Part shown: positions 54,557 to 64,000 of the stretch, piece after piece
Layout of the letters: each line of letters starts with the position of its first letter
Numbering within the stretch: position 1 is the stretch's first letter
Made by a program: the position numbers and the translations under genes
Notes under the pieces: model-generated
What the model was told of the DNA's origin: nothing
What the model saw: only the letters and a program-made list of their open reading frames with translations
The model's database searches: none
DNA from: Rutpela maculata
Taxonomy: Eukaryota > Arthropoda > Insecta > Coleoptera > Cerambycidae
DNA length: 64,000 nucleotides
Assembly (NCBI GenBank): GCA_936432065.2
Contig: OW386293.2
Location: 97,423,795-97,487,794, forward strand
Direction: 5' to 3'

Positions 54557-55520
54557 GGTTCTTCGGTTTGACTGTAGTTGTAGGTGAAAGGATTGCATTG
54601 ATATAGTCGGCGAGAGTTTTCTCATTGAGCGTTGCGGTGCACGCACTCAGAAAAAAACCCGAATCGCGTTGTAATTAAACCGGAAAAAGTTTGTGGCAAA
54701 TATTTTCAATTGTCCAAAAAATGAAAGAAATACAATTGGCGGGAATTTTGAAAGAGGGGAGGAAGAGTTATTGGGGCAATTATAAGCATAAAATCCAGGT
54801 TTACACTGTAAATGTCGTCAAACAAGGAATTCAAGCTAAAAACTATCGCCTAAATTTTTACATACTCCAAACACCCTATAAAATATTATTATCGACGAGA
54901 ATTTTTATTAAAATCAACCCCCCCAAAACTACCACATTGTGGGTGAATCGTAGTAACGTAATAAGGTCTATTGCAATTTCGAGCATCTTTTTGAGCAGAA
55001 ATCTCTAGTGTCATTTTATTCTTGATTATTCAGTGGTACTTACCCTCAAAAAACGCCGAAACCACCAGGGGTAAAAACGAGAATCTTCACTGCAAACTGA
55101 TTGAGAAGAAAAGGGATGAATAACCGTTCATCATCATGTCTTCAAAAACATGTAATCATAAACTAATCTACGCCGGTGATAATATAATGTTTTATAGGGT
55201 GTTTGGAGTATGTAAAAATTTAGGCGATAGCTTTTAGCTTGAATTCCTTTGACGACATTTACAGTGTAAACCTAGATTTTATGCTCATAATTGCCCCAAT
55301 AACTCTTCCTCCCCTCTTTCAAAATTCCCGCCAATTGTATTTTTTTCATTTTTTGGACAATTGAAAACATTTGCCACGAACTTTGGCCAGTTTGATTACA
55401 ATGCGATTCGGTTTTTTTTTCTGAGTGCGCGCACCGCAACGCTCAATGAGAAAACTCTCGCCGACTGTATCAATGCAATCGTTTCACCTACAATTACAGT
55501 CAAACCGAAGAACCTAGTGG
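54557..55520. mobile_element. ~960 bp foldback element (arms ~335 bp)
   Basis: Left arm 54557-54895 starts AGGTTCTTCGGTTTGACTGT; right arm 55190-55520 ends with its complement. Landmarks: GTCGGCGAGAGTTTTCTCAT (54608) with complement at 55446; CAATTGGCGGGAATTTTGAA (54733) with complement at 55316; GGCAATTATAAGCATAAAAT (54775) with complement at 55277. Identity is about 93% by eye, so it is relatively young. Open frames inside (54691-55008; 55396-55605) are chance. No target duplication identified. Confidence 0.8.
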
Positions 55521-55930
55521 TTTGATTACGATGAAATATGTTCAATTTTTCACAGGCCCGCAATATAAATTGCCGGCCCTTAAGGCCCATATTCACAAGA
55601 GACAAGTTTGCTTGTTTGGGCGAATACTATCATCAAACCACTTCGGTTAGTGGTTTGATAAATTTTTCACTTTTCGACACTAGCTCCTAGAATAGTAGCA
55701 CTTTAATTATGCATCTTGAGTTATACTAATAATTTAGTATTTGCTTAATTTTGCTGTGTTTAGTTTCACATTGTATAATTTACTGGTTGCTGAGTTCTTG
55801 TTAGTCTGTGATATGGAATGCTTAAATTATTTTTATTCCTAGTGTTGATTCGCGATAGTTTGAATTTCATGGCAACAAGGATTTTTTTTATGGGCATAAT
55901 ACACTTGTAAATAAACATTCCTAGAAGAGT
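55521..55930. other. No gene; perfect 11 bp hairpin
   Basis: ATCAAACCACT (55632-55642), loop TCGGTT, AGTGGTTTGAT (55649-55659). AGTGGTTTGATTACGATG also occurs at 55517-55534, so the motif recurs just beside the foldback end. Confidence 0.5.
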
Positions 55931-55934
55931 CAAT

Positions 55935-56500
55935 ATTTTCATATCTTAAAAAAATGGACTAAAATGTTCATTAACTCCATAAGGCGACAAGTTAAGAGAC
56001 CATAGAAATTGCTGTAGTAAAACGTTAAAGCTGTATCTAGAGGATTCATTAAATGTCTTTTCTGATAAACTACTTTATTTAGATTACTTGCTAGACGGTC
56101 AATATATTGGTGCCAATTTAATTTTGGGTCGATGTAAATGCCTATAGTTTTTACATAATTGGCTTCACAACTTGAAAATACAATTTTTTTTGTTTTTTCG
56201 CAATTCATTTTTAATTTGTTAGCCTCGAACCATCTAGCAGCATCGTTTAAACTAGCTGTTGTTAGGTCAGTGACTTGTTCTTATATTTATAAAAGTTGCG
56301 TCGTCAGCAAATAATACAGTTTTGTTTGTTCTCACATTTACAGGCAAGTCATTTATATAAACAAAAAAAAAATCGGTCCAAGTATTAAACCCCGAGGAAC
56401 ACCGGTTTGAATTTGAAGTTTTGCAGAGTTTTAATTTGAAGTTTTAACATCAAATTCGGTATCAGCTACTCCTAAAATATCCAACCACAAATTGTAATGC
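55935..56500 (-). pseudogene. LINE reverse transcriptase fragment (CR1/Jockey-like)
   Basis: From 56500 down: QLRFI.NL-like WLDILGVADTEF, then TGVPRGLILGPIFFLF (56400-56350), INDLPVNVRTNKTVLFADDA and TFINI (56345-56290; FADD box intact), DAARWFEANKLKMNCEKTKK (56245-56190), VKTIGIYIDPKLNWHQYIDR (56150-56090) and YYSNFYG (56005). Two frameshifts; the last 89 codons (56208-55939) form one open frame. The upstream RT and the C-terminal end are missing. Confidence 0.8.
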
Positions 56501-57585
56501 AACTCTGATGAAAGCGAAGTCTGTTAAAAGGCAAAGTAATTGTATAAGAATTGTTAGAAAAGTACAATTTGTAATAATTGAATGATATTTGAATGCCTAA
56601 TGTTATATTGTTGAAAACTCAGATTATATTAGTTTATCCTCAAAACTGCCTTTTTATGAAAAAAATCCAATATATAAATCTTTCCTTATTAAAATACCCA
56701 TGGACTGGTCTAGATCACAATATTTCTGTAATTATAACAATGACTTTACAAGCATTAAAATATTAATGCAGTCATTTTTAATTCTATTGGAAAACGTGCT
56801 CTAAGAATGTATGAAAGTGAGCGAAGCTCGTTTGAAATGACGTGACTCGAAAGAAATAACACACGAAATTTTGCGTGCCAGCACTTCGATGTTTTTAGAT
56901 CTTTTTGTTTACTGGTGTTTCATTATCTTTTTAACAAATTTATAACAATGTATTAAAGTCAAGAACAACGTAACGTTACTTTGTAGCATGGGTATACCTT
57001 AAAAATATTCTGTATTATACAACGATTTTTCATGTAAATAAAAGATTTCTTTGAAAACATATTTGAAATAAAGCTTCTTGATTTATATCCCTTAATTATT
57101 TTAGTAGATATGGAATCAAAATTGAATAATAAAAAGCTTTAGGAATGTTGTATTTTATTGTCTTTTATTTTCAGGTTCAGGAAAACTTTTTTGGTCTACA
57201 TTCGACTAATTGGTTTTCTCTGTGTGAAAAAAAAAAGTACAGAAATGGAAGAAAAGCATTAAGGATAGAATTTTGCAGGGTGAAAGGGAAACATGTGTTT
57301 TTAGTTTCGATTTATTATAAATATTTAAACAATCATAAATGGTATAATTATTAAAATAGGAATATAACCAAAAATTTCCTGTGAGCCAAAATGAATAAAA
57401 TGAATAGTTCAAATATAGTTTCTATTTATTTATAGTAAATATCGGCCACATTCATTTTATAAAGTACTTTAAAGTAACTTTAAAGCGCTTCCAATCTTAT
57501 CTTACCTGTGTTTTAACATTTCGTTGACGAAAAAGTCTTTCAATTTTCATCTCTAATTGACGGATTTTTCATAAGACTAAGTAAT
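56501..57585. other. No recognisable gene
   Basis: AT-rich, short frames only. No repeat recognised. Confidence 0.45.
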
Positions 57586-57589
57586 GATA

Positions 57590-58205
57590 ATAACACCGTC
57601 TCACAGCATGAAACATTTTAATATTTACTACTCAGTGCTGGAAATTCATAAAAATAAAGGTACCTTTTCTACACACTCAGACTATCACCATTATGGGACT
57701 AGATCATCAAATGAATTAAAAGCACTTAGATATCGTCTTACAAAATCAGCAAGAAATTCACTAGATTTTAAACTATACAATAAAATACCCGAAAATGTAA
57801 AAAAAAAGCAGTAAAAGTCATCTCTTAAAATGCTGTTTTTATTCAGTAGATGAATATATGAGTTTCTCTATGGAAAACTAATTACATTTGATAGCTGTTT
57901 CTTTATAGAATATGCTCACACCTTTTACATTTGTCCTCTTCTGTATTATGTTGTAAATATAGTGAAATTTCTGTAATTCTTATTGGACATGTGTTTAATT
58001 TTAACTTGGTGCACTCTTTAAAAATAACTTTAATTGTTTTTTGCCAATATTCAATGTTCGATTTAACTATTATATTTCTAGTCTGTAGGTAGACATTTTT
58101 TTACTGTAAATTAATGAATGCATTGCTTAAGGTAACAGCAGCAACTAAGACTTGCTACAAATGTAAAAATTTTATATAATGTAGTCAATAAAATTCTATC
58201 TATTA
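57590..58205 (+). pseudogene. LINE C-terminal end and 3' UTR
   Basis: HHYGTRSSNELKALRYRLTK and SARNSLDFKLYNKIPENVKK (57690-57800) match the last ~60 residues of CR1/Jockey-like ORF2 proteins (H.Y.TR......R...KS....G..LYN.LP...K). A frameshift follows, then MLFLFSR and a 3' UTR ending GTCAATAAAATTCTATCTATT at 58205, a (TATC)-like tail as in the 32692-34608 LINE. The catalytic domain is absent (5' truncation). The next element starts at once, at 58208. Confidence 0.65.
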
Positions 58206-58207
58206 GA

Positions 58208-59098
58208 GCGGGAGCTAGGTGGCTTTTTCGGCAGCTCATCGTTTTATGAACTTTGAGATATTTTTATGGTTTAATGAATGATAATGATTCATAAAATCGA
58301 CTTCTGGCGAGGCACCTCCTGTCAGGAGCGTCACGAACACTGTTTAAAAATCATGTCATAGTTACAAGGCTAATTTTTTTTGTGTGTACACATTTTATGT
58401 TTAGAATGAATAAAATATAATAGCCGGAAAGTGTGGGTCATCAGGGGGCGCAGCCAGAAAGGTAATAAAGATACAATACATCTGAGGCACGGTACGGAGT
58501 CAAGTTAGCCGAAAGTGTTAAATTCCGGTATATTTAAGAGCCTATGGTACTTTTTTTGACACTAAGAACTTTACGGGGAGGCTATTCTATTGTTGAAGGA
58601 GCTTATATATACGTTTTAAAAAGGAGCCAGAACTTGTAACGATGAGTTTAGAGTTCTGAGGTGAAATATGCGAAAAAAAATCCAATTTTCTTCAAAAATC
58701 CTAAACATTTTCTTTCTGGCTACCCTTATTGACGGGAGTTTCTTTCTGGGAATTTTTTTCTGTGTTCAAAACATTTAAATAAACATGCTCAATCTTAAAA
58801 AGTTTGTAACGATGATGTTATATAACTCCATTTTTTTACCTCTTTGACCTTTCTGGTTGCGCCCCTGATGGCCCACACTTTCTGGCGATCTTATTTTATT
58901 CATTCTAAAGATAAAATGTGTACACACAAAAAAAATTGGCTTTGTAACGATGATATAATTTCACTGATTTTTATATCTTAACCATGGCCAACTCGACGGG
59001 CTGACATATGCCAGAAGTCTATTTTGTCGTTATTTAAGTTCGAGCGCATAGAAAATGCTTGTAACGATGAGTGTCCGAAAAAGCCACTTAGCTCCCGC
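58208..59098. mobile_element. ~890 bp long-inverted-repeat MITE with repeated TTGTAACGATGA motif
   Basis: Ends GCGGGAGCTAGGTGGCTTTT (58208) and complement AAAAGCCACTTAGCTCCCGC (59098). Arms extend inward about 250-300 bp with gaps: TTTTTTTTGTGTGTACACAT (58375) faces ATGTGTACACACAAAAAAAA (58914-58934); GAAAGTGTGGGTCATCAGGG (58427) faces its complement at 58868. TTGTAACGATGA occurs four times (58636, 58804, 58943, 59060) in the right half. No coding capacity. Superfamily unassigned. Confidence 0.8.
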
Positions 59099-59450
59099 AC
59101 CATATCTAACAATGTTCAAATTATATTGACAATGTTCAAATAACGTTTTATCAAATCATTAATATTTCTGAAACATTTGTATTTTCAAAAATAATTAATT
59201 AATATTTTTTAGTAAATGTTATTTAAAAAATGTTTGTATGATTTTTACAAAAAAAATATTCTGCTTATCGCGTATTTATTGTAATTAAACACATACATTC
59301 TCGAGATCTTCCCAAGTATCGAAGAATGTTGGTAGAAAAATTTGCTTATACTTTCCTGACTTATTGTTATCCATTGGTACAGCTGAGAAACCGTTATTTG
59401 CAAACAATTAGCGTTTTTGTGAAGTAAGAAATATTACTTGGATTCAACTA
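59099..59450. other. No recognisable gene
   Basis: AT-rich; ATGTTCAAAT(T/A)A.. repeated at 59113 and 59132. Nothing else. Confidence 0.5.
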
Positions 59451-59454
59451 TATA

Positions 59455-60772
59455 CAGGGTGGCTGAAAATTGGACGTATTCTTTTAAAAAGGTTAAAATA
59501 GAGCTAATTTGAAGTAAATTTGGTCATCTGTTACCCTGTCCGAAAATGAGTAGTTTTCGAGATAATCCATTATCAATTTTTATTAAATACCCTATTTTTA
59601 ACCAAAAAATTAAGTAAAAAAAAACTACTCATTTTTGGGCACTTATTTTAGTATTTTCTAATAGCTAACAAATCAGTGAATTATTAAAAAAAATAAATCC
59701 TCAAAATTACCATAACAATTATTGAAGTAGTGGTGACTAAATTCAAACATGATGAAAAAAAAATTGTATGGCATTTACAGTACAAATTGCTTAAATGACT
59801 TCCTTGTGTCATTACCATTAGTTATCCAACAAGGTACAAATGTTGTCAAAAATCACACTTCCATATGGAAAGAAATTGCGTTAAAACTCACAGGTAGCGT
59901 ATTGTAAAAAGTTACCGCAAAATTCGCCCCGTTTTGCGTAGTGCGAAGGAAAGGTGCAAAATTGATCCCGTTGGCTTCAAACTAATCATTGGGAAATTCT
60001 AAGGAGAGCACATCTTTTCGTTTTGCAAAAAACGCAAAAATCACTCCTATTTAAGAGTTGGAAATGTTTAACCAACAAATATTTAAAAAAATAAAACAAT
60101 CATTATAAATCTGATTTTAATAATAATTGCAAGAAAATAATGCTCTAGTAACGAACATGAACCCCACTGCTCTATGAGCAACAGAAAACCACCCTTAACG
60201 AGGGGATTGAAAATCAATAATTACGAAAAACAATGAAAGATAAGCATCTGGCCTTATATTATAATATTATAATACTTAGCAACTAAACTACTGATATTGA
60301 ACACAACCCCCTCCCCATTAGGGGTGTTTTCGTATGGGTTCAATATCAGTAGTTTAGTAACATTTGTACCTTGTTGAATAGTTACTGATACAAGGAAGTC
60401 ATTTAAGAAATTTGTATAGTAAGTGCCATACAATTTTTTTAAGAAAATCATTTCCATGGAAACAAAAATTTCAATTTATGTTATCATCATGTATGAATTG
60501 CTTAGACCCATTATTTCAAATGTTACGGTAATTTTGAGGATTTATTTTTTTAAAATTATTCACTGATTGTTTAACTGTCAGAAAACACTCAAATAGGTGC
60601 CCATAAATGAGTAGTTTATTTTATTTAATATTTTGGTTAAAGATCGGGAATATTTTTTTAAGTCGATACTGGATTATCTCAAAAACTACTTATTTTCGGA
60701 GAGCACATGATGAAATTTACTGCAAATTAACTTTACTTTAACCCGTTCAAAAGGACACGTCCAGTTACCCTG
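59455..60772. mobile_element. 1.3 kb Tc1/mariner-type foldback MITE (arms ~400 bp), TA target duplication
   Basis: Starts CAGGGTGGCTGAAAATTGGA at 59455 and ends CCAGTTACCCTG at 60772, flanked by TA on both sides (59453-59454, 60773-60774). Left arm to about 59855 and right arm from about 60355 are inverted copies at roughly 80%. Landmarks: ATGAGTAGTTTTCGAGATAA (59546) with complement at 60670; AAATCCTCAAAATTACC (59695) with complement at 60530; AATGACTTCCTTGT (59796) with complement at 60394. The centre holds a 20 bp inverted repeat, ACTACTGATATTGAAC (60287) facing GTTCAATATCAGTAGT (60339). No transposase. Confidence 0.85.
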
Positions 60773-60955
60773 TATACAGTTATATAATATGAAATATTAT
60801 TAGATTTTCGGGTGTAGTCCCCCCTGGCTGATAGGCTCCTAGAGTGGTCGTGGTTGCTTAAACAACGTTTCGGCAGAAATACATCCGCCACCCTCAAGTT
60901 CTCGCTAATAACTGCCTTCTGCTGCTTCTTGTTGCTCAAATAAACTAAGTTATTA

Positions 60956-61700
60956 TTATTATACTCTTCGCAAAAACGAAGAGTATATTGTATTTGATCG
61001 GCACATTTCTAAATCAGTAAATATCGCTCGTAGAGAAAAAATTTTCATACCATTATGTTAGTGAACGAATTCTGAACAACTTTCAAAATGTCCGTCTGTC
61101 TGTCCGTCTGTCCGTCCGTCACGTTTCTTGTAAGCACGATAACTCAAGAAAGAAAAATCCGATTGTACTGAAATTTGGACAGTAAGTTAGTGTTGGCTAG
61201 AGGAAGAACCCTATTGTTTTTGAACAAAATCGATCAGTAAATAAAAATGTTATTAATGATTTAAATTTGAAAAAAAAAAATTTGATTTTTATATTTTTGT
61301 AATTGAATAGAAATCTGGTGAAATGATATTTCATTTTAATAGCTAAATATTTATATATTTTACAAATATACATTTCGTAATGTAATATACAACCGTGGAA
61401 ATATGATTTTAGCTCCTCTTATAATGTAAAAATTTACATTTTTTTACGTGTTAGGTGGTGGTGTAGTTCTTAAGCTTTTGACTCTGAATCCAAGGGTCCC
61501 GGGTTCGAAACCCAAATGGGGTTTTGTATAGTTTTCTTTTTATTTTTACTTAATTTTACACTGAGTCTTTTACCAACTAAGTTCATACTATAAAATTAAT
61601 TTCTAAAACTAACATTATTTACAGAAAACTGCGAAGAGTATCCTATAGAATGTGTAACAATTATATAAAAAGTTCAATGAACAGGCGAAGAGTACGTTTT
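60956..61700 (+). repeat. Dispersed repeat, copy 2, with terminal hairpin and tRNA-Gln-like segment
   Basis: Starts with a perfect hairpin ATACTCTTCG-CAAAAA-CGAAGAGTAT (60960-60985) and ends GGCGAAGAGTACG, so CGAAGAGTA marks both ends. It contains a (GTCC/GTCT)n tract (61089-61120), AAGTTAGTGTTGGCTAGAGG, ACAACCGTGG and the tRNA-like stretch at 61452-61524. Shares its order of blocks with 37640-38255. The tRNA-like part suggests a SINE or a composite with one. No coding capacity. Confidence 0.7.
61452..61524 (+). pseudogene. tRNA-Gln(CTG)-derived sequence within a repeat
   Basis: GGTGTAGTTCTTAAGC (A-box/D-arm like), GACTCTGAATCCAA (anticodon arm; loop CTCTGAA with anticodon CTG after T33, the tRNA-Gln pattern) and GGGTTCGAAACCC (B box/T-arm) are in order with normal spacing. 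The acceptor stem is not formed and the T-stem has a mismatch, so it is not a tRNA gene. It could act as an internal RNA polymerase III promoter. Confidence 0.55.
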
Positions 61701-61816
61701 TAGCTTGTTTTGATTTCAATTCAATAAACTATTTCCTATTTCTATGAATAACTGGTCATCAAAATATAGTGAGAATTATAATACACATCAATAATATTAA
61801 CATAATTTATACATTA

Positions 61817-62203
61817 TAATTAACAGATCAATCGACTTACAAGGAAGGTTGATCCAAATTATATGAGTGTCGCCGTTTGAAGAATTACATACTACTTGTA
61901 GTCGCAGCGCTGACCTCGAACTTCAAAGAAAAATCTTTTGTCTAGCAAAACTTGGGTTTAACACTGGCACCATTCATCTCCCTTTATTGAATCCCGGATT
62001 ATATCATCACTGCAACCTTGAAGAAGTTTTGTCCTAGATCGTTTGCCTTAAAATAGGGTGGGGTGAAGAGAAGAAAGGGAAGGGAACGTAATTCTTCGAA
62101 CGGCGGCACTCATATAATTTGGATCAACCTTCCTTCAGGTAAGTCGATTGATCTGTTAATTATATTTCGTGTCGCCGTTCTCAAATTACATACTACTTGT
62201 AGA
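61817..62203. repeat. Inverted plus direct repeats at the end of the DIRS-like element
   Basis: 61817-61887 and 62088-62164 are inverted copies of ~72 bp (AATTAACAGATCAATCGACT ... GTTGATCCAAATTATATGAG ... GAATTAC) at ~93%. A second block, GTGTCGCCGTT...ATTACATACTACTTGTAG, occurs in the same orientation at 61867-61902 and 62169-62202, overlapping the inner end of the left copy and lying just outside the right copy. DIRS-group elements end in inverted repeats plus an internal complementary region, and related Ngaro/PAT elements have split direct repeats, so the position right after the recombinase gene fits. Confidence 0.55.
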
Positions 62204-62204
62204 T

Positions 62205-64000
62205 GTTTAAAGAGAACGAACTAGATAGGAACAAAACTTTTATCTTGAAGAATGACATCAAGGTATAACCAAAAGATCACTAAACAGTTTTATGGCACTA
62301 AGTATTACATTTCTAGCAAACGAAGAAGAATCAGCAAAAACCTATCTATTATAAAATCTTGTAAACATTTGTGAACTCTCTGTCCATCCAGCAGCTATAT
62401 GAATAAGCTTTACAGATACACCCGCCCTTAAGACGGCTGATGAAGCTGCATAACGAGTATTGGTAATTGGGTTATATCAGTGCTCACAGTTTTGAGGTCC
62501 TTTTTAATCTAGTGATTAATTTGTCGGATAGTGCTGGATGGATAGGTTTTTGAAACTGTGAATATAAAATAAGTTACGATTTCTGGGCGAACGTCGTTGG
62601 TACGGGTAAGATAAGTCTGTATAAATGAAGCTAAACAGTGAGAGGTATGACCAATAAGGGTTGAAAATTTCGGGAACTGTTAGTTTTTATTCTATCAGAA
62701 GTACAAATTTCTAACCTATCCGTGAAGAATTTGGTATTGTTAATGTGGATGGAGAAAAAAAAATGATGTCTATGACTAGTCACTAAAGCTTATCAGGTTT
62801 ACATTTCAGTTAATAACCCAATAGATAAAGTTTCTAAAGGGTGAAAGATAGCTGAATGTAGTAAACTAGGAGTGATATTTTGGTCGAGATGGACGTTGAT
62901 GAAAATAACTTTTTTTAAACCCTTTTAAGGGGAAAGCCCTAATGGAAAAATAAGAGCTATTGTGAAACTTTGAGAGTTGAGTGGTGAAAAAAATGCACCA
63001 CTATCAAATTGTTTATTGAGAAAATCTATAGTGAATGAATCATTGAAAATAATAAACGTATGCATGCTGTTGTCGACTTGCGCAAAAATTCCACCATTTG
63101 TTAATAAAAGAGTTATATTGCTGTATTTAATGGCGTGTGGAAATGTTGAGGGAACGACCTCTAAAGGAAGGCCTTCCGAATAAAGGGCCAACCTCCAGGG
63201 AAATTCTTCTCCGTAAGGGATGTGGCGTACTGAAAGGAGATAACAGCAAATTCATATTTAGCTCGAACCGTAAAGGTTAGGTTATTTGTAGTTTTACAAA
63301 AAACGGGATACCATGGCCATGTGGGCCAGCTTGGAATGATGAGTAAAACGGTAGCACTGTCATTAATGTTAAAAATAATGGTATGTTTTATTGGAATAAA
63401 ACTTAACATTTTTATTAATAAAAAATAAGCCGAGATATTGGCATTGTCTAGTTGGCGTTAACTGACTCTTGTGGTAATTCATAAGGACGCCAAAAAGTTG
63501 ATAACATACGAATCACAACCTGGATTTCTCGTCCATCTGCCTATTAGAAAGTACACATCATATAGATCAAGCTTTTTTGTAAATATCAATTTTAAAACTG
63601 TTCGATAATATTTCAGTTGAAAATTCGGAGCTTCTAAAGACTTGTTAAAGTTTTTTAGGTTTCAAATGAACCGTTGTGTCTCATCTGATTTTGGGACCAG
63701 AAAAATTGGTGATAGAAACCGATCCTTGCAACAAGTTGTCTTAGACACAGCATCAATTTTAACAAATTTCTGAACACCTTCTTGCACCAGAGTTGCCTCT
63801 GATGAATGATGGCTTCGATTTGGAATGAAGCCTTGAAACGAATCTTTTATCCAGACACCTAACCTAAAAGTTGTGATTGTTTTCTAAATATTGACATAAA
63901 TGGCCAGTATGAGCAGAAAAGAACCCACCCGAGTTATTGTCATGACGATTTGTGGGAATGTTATACAAACATTTTTATAACATGCACTAATGGGATATTT
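62205..64000 (-). pseudogene. DIRS-like retroelement: RT, RNase H remnant and tyrosine recombinase (cut by window end)
   Basis: Minus strand from 64000. RT: LVQEGVQKFVKIDA, then FLSPIFLVPKSDETQRF, NLKNFNKSLEAPNFQLK and YRTVLKLI (63790-63590), then DLYDVYFLI, which lacks most of the catalytic region; later SQLTPTRQCQYLGLFF (63450). After the deleted RNase H: VLLIIPSWPTWPWYPVF (63345-63300), the PhWPtQpWyP motif placed between RNase H and recombinase in DIRS polyproteins. Recombinase: CLASFIQTYLTRTNDVRPEI, FIFTVSKTYPSSTIRQINH (62640-62530), NTRYAASSAVLRAG (62480-62440; HxxR region with Asn for His), IHIAAGWTESSQMFTRFYNR (62405-62345; the AGW block and the C-terminal Tyr). Frames change and stops occur (one after RFYNR). 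The recombinase block order is close to complete; the element is dead as it stands. Its 5' end lies beyond the window. Confidence 0.8.

Noticed and set aside
60868..60905. Minus-strand stem GGCGGA/TCTGCC followed by GAAACG, like hammerhead stem II
   Set aside because: The sequence before the stem is GAGGGT and not CTGATGA, so only half of the core is present.
61452..61524. Functional tRNA-Gln gene
   Set aside because: Acceptor stem does not pair and the T-stem has a mismatch; it lies inside a dispersed repeat.
62925..63409. Open frames on both strands near the DIRS-like element
   Set aside because: The plus-strand frame is a shadow, and the minus-strand frames only partly follow the true order of the decayed polyprotein; they are reported within the DIRS entry.

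Overview
This 64 kb window looks like an intergenic stretch of an insect (arthropod) nuclear genome. It is strongly AT-rich, has no open reading frame longer than about 560 codons, has no operon-like packing or bacterial signals, and is crowded with eukaryotic transposable-element (TE) relics of many superfamilies. I cannot name the species. The mix of CR1/Jockey-like LINEs, PIF/Harbinger, Tc1/mariner, hAT and piggyBac-type elements and a DIRS-like tyrosine-recombinase retroelement fits a large, repeat-rich insect genome such as a beetle or hemipteran. I found no confident host protein-coding gene. The best host-gene hints are a candidate promoter with a first exon and splice donor at 31605-31740, and a possible minus-strand exon at 13215-13421.

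Layout, left to right. 0.9-2.4 kb: a decayed PIF/Harbinger element, then two THAP-domain relics facing each other. 3.2-3.7 kb: a broken copy of an insect multi-copy gene family. 5.4-6.6 kb: a Tc1-like transposase relic and a probable solo LTR (minus). 7.35-9.33 kb: a foldback element holding a captured gene fragment. 10.9-13.2 kb: a LINE reverse transcriptase (RT) split by a repeat cluster with a 460 bp palindrome. 16.2-18.8 kb: another LINE RT split by two nested elements whose insertion scars (AATT, then TAA) can be read. 20.2-20.8 kb: a hammerhead-like motif beside a double palindromic element. 25.7-27.0 kb: an inverted-repeat element around a CXC (tesmin/TSO1-like) domain fragment. 28.8 kb: a clean MITE.

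32.6-37.4 kb is a four-part nest. A Tc1/mariner-type element with a nearly full-length broken transposase has a young LINE in its left arm and a piggyBac-type MITE (TTAA duplication) in its right arm; that MITE is itself split by another MITE. 39.4-41.5 kb is a large foldback with a perfect 71 bp hairpin. 42.8-45.5 kb is a long LINE with endonuclease tail and RT. 46.2-46.6 kb is an 80 bp satellite with alternating monomers. 48.5-49.1 kb is a composite hAT-type MITE with a perfect 8 bp target duplication. 50.7-58.2 kb carries three more LINE fragments, two foldbacks and a tandem array. 58.2-60.8 kb has two long-inverted-repeat MITEs. 61-61.7 kb is a dispersed repeat with a tRNA-Gln-like promoter region. 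61.8-64.0 kb is the end of a DIRS-like retroelement with an unusual set of inverted and direct terminal repeats.

The elements do not form one pathway; the window is a nesting ground. The least usual features are the DIRS-like element and its termini, the number of very long inverted-repeat (foldback) elements, two of which hold host-like gene fragments in the loop, and a recurring TAA-flanked palindromic family with CACAG ends. All family assignments rest on motifs read by eye and on recall of the families; no database search was run.
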